A stretch of 8,219 bases of DNA from Ferroglobus sp. (lineage in GTDB: Archaea; Halobacteriota; Archaeoglobi; Archaeoglobales; Archaeoglobaceae), in contig WAQS01000300.1 of NCBI GenBank assembly GCA_015520115.1, positions 1-8,219 on the forward strand, in the 5' to 3' direction. Positions 6,638 to 8,219 of the stretch are shown here, one piece after another. A program made the position numbers and the translations under genes. Numbering within the stretch: position 1 is the stretch's first letter; each line of letters begins with the position of its first letter. A model generated the notes under the pieces. The model did no database searches and was not told the origin of the DNA. It was given only the letters and a program-made list of their open reading frames with translations.

Positions 6638-7045
6638 TTACCCCGGAAATTCGGTCTCGACTTTTTGAGCGATCTCAACAAGAATTTTTGCCGCCCTCGC
6701 ATACCTCATAACCTTAGCCATGCTGCCCTTCAACTTGAACTTCCCCGTCACCATCCCCTTTATCGGGTCTATCTCTCCAGCGATAAGCTTCTTCCAGTTA
6801 GAATATTTCCCTCTGAATTCGAAAGCTGCGGAAATTTTCGAAGGGTCTTCCACAGCAAACCCTTTCCTTGCTTTTCCATGGTAGAGGTCGAGGTAAACGT
6901 ATAGAGGTTCTTTCAAACCCTCATCCGGCTCCACAACGAACAAAAAATCTCCCTCCCAGTCTTTCGCAGCTTCCTCGTACTCCCTACTCTCGTTCAGCAG
7001 CCTCATGTATTCTTTAACCCACTCATCGGAAAAGAACCGGGGCAT
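6638..7045 (-). CDS. SCP2 sterol-transfer-domain protein (lipid/acyl-CoA binding)
   Basis: A 135-residue single-domain protein of the SCP2 family, found in many archaea that make no sterols. Typical features are the beta-strand segment DFLFVVEP (33-40), then LYVYLDLYHGKARKG (48-62), the W84-KKLIAGEIDPIKGMVTGKF block (84-103) and KLKGSMAKVMRY (104-115). There is no signal peptide or membrane segment, so it is probably cytosolic. SCP2 domains bind hydrophobic ligands such as fatty acids or acyl-CoA in a tunnel. As the first gene of an operon with ADH and AOR, it may hold or deliver a poorly soluble alcohol, aldehyde or acyl substrate; this is inference. The start fits a TATA box about 27 nt upstream, suggesting a leaderless message. 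It ends 5 nt before the ADH start, with GGGGT at the stop as a possible weak ribosome site for ADH. Confidence 0.8.
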   Translation of the reverse strand: MPRFFSDEWVKEYMRLLNESREYEEAAKDWEGDFLFVVEPDEGLKEPLYVYLDLYHGKARKGFAVEDPSKISAAFEFRGKYSNWKKLIAGEIDPIKGMVTGKFKLKGSMAKVMRYARAAKILVEIAQKVETEFPG

Positions 7046-7068
7046 GTAAGTATTTAGGACTCGAACAA

Positions 7069-7077
7069 ATTTAATTT
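7069..7077 (-). promoter_or_regulatory. TATA box of the SCP2-ADH-AOR operon
   Basis: On the minus strand, AATTAAATT within an A-rich run is centred about 27-28 nt before the ATG at 7045, giving a leaderless operon mRNA. It lies between the C/D box RNA and the operon, so the operon can be read independently of the RNA. Confidence 0.5.
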
Positions 7078-7093
7078 TTAATTTTTGAGAGAG

Positions 7094-7142
7094 TCAGCGA
7101 AGGGCATGTTCATCACTATTCAGAACCCGTGGGCTTCATCAT
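7094..7142 (-). ncRNA. C/D box guide sRNA (2'-O-methylation guide)
   Basis: Read on the minus strand from 7142, the parts follow in strict order: box C ATGATGA (7142-7136), guide AGCCCACGGGTT (7135-7124), box D' CTGA (7123-7120), spacer ATA (7119-7117), box C' GTGATGA (7116-7110), guide ACATGCCCTTCG (7109-7098), box D CTGA (7097-7094). All four boxes match the consensus exactly (RUGAUGA, CUGA), both guides are 12 nt and the D'-C' spacer is 3 nt, the classic compact archaeal layout. Such RNAs bind L7Ae, Nop5 and fibrillarin and direct 2'-O-methylation of the target base paired with the fifth guide base before D or D'. Predicted target sequences are AACCCGUGGGCU (fifth base C modified) and CGAAGGGCAUGU (fifth base G modified). 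I cannot place them in rRNA or tRNA from memory. The mature ends probably extend a few bases beyond the boxes. Confidence 0.85.
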
Positions 7143-7165
7143 CCATTTAAAAGGGTAAAACTTCT

Positions 7166-7175
7166 GCATATAAGG
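7166..7175 (-). promoter_or_regulatory. TATA box for the C/D box sRNA
   Basis: On the minus strand CCTTATATGC is centred about 28 nt before box C, so transcription would begin around 7145, just before the first box. This gives the RNA its own promoter. Confidence 0.6.
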
Positions 7176-7190
7176 GTTGTTTTAGTAAAA

Positions 7191-7198
7191 TTTATTTA
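7191..7198 (+). promoter_or_regulatory. TATA box for the small membrane protein gene
   Basis: TTTATTTA is centred about 26 nt before the ATG at 7220. The C-rich sequence between them has no Shine-Dalgarno motif, so a leaderless mRNA is likely. Confidence 0.5.
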
Positions 7199-7219
7199 CT
7201 CCCACCCCCAACCGAGATT

Positions 7220-7423
7220 ATGGATTTCGAGAAGATAAAAAGGTACTTCTTAATGCTCATCTTCGCCGGATTGATGCTCGCGTCCATTCAAAACGCTGCA
7301 TTATGGGCTTGGGTCGTTAGCTCAAACGCAATTCCACCAACTGAAGGGATCGCATACATAGTCGCTGGACTGATTGCCGCAGTTTTCGCCGGCTACGGAT
7401 TCGTTAAGGTCATGACTTCCTAA
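7220..7423 (+). CDS. small two-helix membrane protein of unknown function
   Basis: A 67-residue protein I do not recognise. A short charged N-terminus (MDFEKIKR) precedes a hydrophobic helix at about 9-33, which contains Q24, N25 and two tryptophans (W29, W31). A polar loop with PPTEG (39-43) follows, then a second hydrophobic, glycine/alanine-rich helix at about 44-64 and a short end (KVMTS). The positive-inside pattern places both ends in the cytoplasm. There is no cleavable signal or metal-binding cysteine. It has a good promoter, and its codon and base usage look like its neighbours, so it is probably a real gene and not a chance frame. It lies 41 nt before the acyl-CoA synthetase gene, which has its own TATA box, so co-transcription is possible but not required. 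It could be an accessory subunit of a membrane complex or a transporter helper; nothing seen decides this. Confidence 0.65.
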   Translation: MDFEKIKRYFLMLIFAGLMLASIQNAALWAWVVSSNAIPPTEGIAYIVAGLIAAVFAGYGFVKVMTS

Positions 7424-7432
7424 TTTTCGAAA

Positions 7433-7443
7433 TTTTTAATAAA
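7433..7443 (+). promoter_or_regulatory. TATA box for the AMP-forming acyl-CoA synthetase gene
   Basis: TTTTTAATAAA is centred about 27 nt before the ATG at 7465, which favours that ATG over the in-frame one at 7498 and suggests a leaderless mRNA. The T-rich stretch may also help to end transcription of the small membrane protein gene. Confidence 0.5.
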
Positions 7444-7464
7444 GCTGAATCTTTTCTGTCTTTA

Positions 7465-8219
7465 ATGACGAGATTCATTAGGGGACTAAATTCCACGATG
7501 AACGATGAATATCAGCTGAATCTTATCAACATTTTAAAGCATGCAGCCTTAAGATTCGGGAAGAGAAGAGTAGTTTCAAAAAGAGAAGAGAAAGTTGTTA
7601 CGACTTACAAAGACGTTTACGAGGACGTGAAGAGGTTGACAAGCGCATTGGAAAACCTTGGATTTTCTGCTAAAGACAGAATAGGAGTTTTAAGCTGGAA
7701 CACCCTCGAATTCTACGAGCTGTTTTTCGCCATTCCTTCTTTCGGAGCTGTTCTCCTCGAACTCAACTTGAGGCTTCATCCTGAGGAGATAAGTTACGTA
7801 GCCAACCACAGCGATGCCAAGTTGATTTTCGTCGATTCTCAAGCTAAGGAAATTGCCAAAAAAATTGCTCCGAAAGTTAAAGCGAAATTCGTGGGTATTG
7901 GCTGCGAGGATTTTGATTACACCTACCAAGAGCTTCTCAAGCTTGGGGATAAGAACTACGAGTTTCCAGTTATCGACGAAAGATCTGCCTGCATTTCTTG
8001 CTACACTTCCGGAACTACTGGAAAACCGAAGGGAGTTTACTACTCCCACAGAGCCGTGTTCTTGCACACTCTTGCTGTGGCTATAAACTTCTCCCTAAGC
8101 CACAGAGATACGTATTTGCAGCTCATTCCCATGTTTCACGCAAACGGTTGGGGGATATTCTTTTCCGCTACACTCACCGGAGCGAAGCTCGTTTTCCCCG
8201 GAAGGTACTCGATCGAGAA
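7465..8219 (+). CDS. AMP-forming acyl-CoA synthetase, 3' part beyond the window
   Basis: The first 251 residues of an ANL-superfamily acyl-CoA ligase (acid + ATP + CoA -> acyl-CoA + AMP + PPi); the frame is open to the window end, so the hinge and C-terminal domain are not seen. Recognisable parts are TTYKDVYEDVKRLTSALENLG (split over 46-66), ELNLRLHPEEISYVANHSDA (99-118), the phosphate-binding loop YTSGTTGKPKG (180-190), and PMFHANGWG (222-230), which is typical of medium- and long-chain fatty acyl-CoA synthetases. There is no signal peptide. The start at 7465 is chosen from the promoter spacing; 7498 is the alternative and would remove 11 residues. With an SCP2 protein and the AOR/ADH operon nearby, a fatty or other hydrophobic acid is a reasonable substrate guess. 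The family is certain; the substrate is not. Confidence 0.92.
   Translation, partial: MTRFIRGLNSTMNDEYQLNLINILKHAALRFGKRRVVSKREEKVVTTYKDVYEDVKRLTSALENLGFSAKDRIGVLSWNTLEFYELFFAIPSFGAVLLELNLRLHPEEISYVANHSDAKLIFVDSQAKEIAKKIAPKVKAKFVGIGCEDFDYTYQELLKLGDKNYEFPVIDERSACISCYTSGTTGKPKGVYYSHRAVFLHTLAVAINFSLSHRDTYLQLIPMFHANGWGIFFSATLTGAKLVFPGRYSIE

Noticed and set aside
7107..7152. Plus-strand mini-ORF (MFITIQNPWASSSI) opposite the sRNA
   Set aside because: Only 14 codons, no promoter or ribosome site, and its sequence is fully explained as the complement of the C/D box RNA.
7853..8086. Plus-strand 77-codon frame and the overlapping minus-strand frame (7690-8067)
   Set aside because: Both are shadows of the AMP-forming acyl-CoA synthetase, whose frame from 7465 carries the ANL motifs.
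1..8219. CRISPR array, tRNA, rRNA or complete insertion sequence
   Set aside because: No regularly spaced repeats, no cloverleaf or rRNA-like segments, and no terminal inverted repeats with a transposase frame were found on reading both strands.

Overview
The window looks like chromosomal DNA of a hyperthermophilic archaeon, most likely one of the Archaeoglobales (Archaeoglobus/Ferroglobus/Geoglobus type). Grounds: a tungsten-type aldehyde:ferredoxin oxidoreductase, an ADP-forming acyl-CoA synthetase, promoters with a TATA box about 26-28 nt before the start codon (leaderless mRNAs), Lys/Glu-rich proteins with many AGA/AGG and ATA codons, and an archaeal C/D box guide RNA. The genus is inferred from style, not proven.

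Left part (1-1491), accessory and decaying. Bases 1-284 are a wreck of a MNT/HEPN (MntA/HepT) toxin-antitoxin pair: a fragment of the nucleotidyltransferase start is joined by deletion to the second half of the HEPN gene, which also carries a frameshift. It runs directly (ATG overlapping TAA) into 278-779, a shrunken, frameshifted remnant that resembles the two ends of a DUF1156-type DNA methyltransferase. An apparently intact second MNT/HEPN pair follows (825-1133 and 1123-1491, overlapping 11 nt). This looks like the edge of a defence or toxin-antitoxin island.

A 374-nt gap (1492-1865) holds promoter-like boxes and no convincing gene.

Right part (1866-8219), metabolic. Plus-strand acdA/acdB-like genes (1866-3182, 3175-3828) encode separate alpha and beta subunits of an ADP-forming acyl-CoA synthetase. 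Convergent to them, ending 3 nt away, is a minus-strand operon read from about 7046 leftward: SCP2-domain lipid-binding protein, iron-dependent alcohol dehydrogenase, aldehyde:ferredoxin oxidoreductase. The likely logic is alcohol -> aldehyde (ADH) -> carboxylic acid (AOR, giving reduced ferredoxin), with acid and acyl-CoA interconverted by the ADP-forming synthetase (acyl-CoA to acid makes ATP) or by the AMP-forming acyl-CoA synthetase that starts at 7465 and runs off the window. SCP2 suggests a hydrophobic acyl substrate. A 67-residue two-helix membrane protein lies between.

The most notable unlisted element is a compact C/D box sRNA on the minus strand (7094-7142) in the 174-nt gap upstream of the SCP2 gene: exact boxes C, D', C' and D, two 12-nt guides, a 3-nt spacer, and its own TATA box at the expected distance. 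No CRISPR array, tRNA, rRNA or complete insertion sequence was seen.
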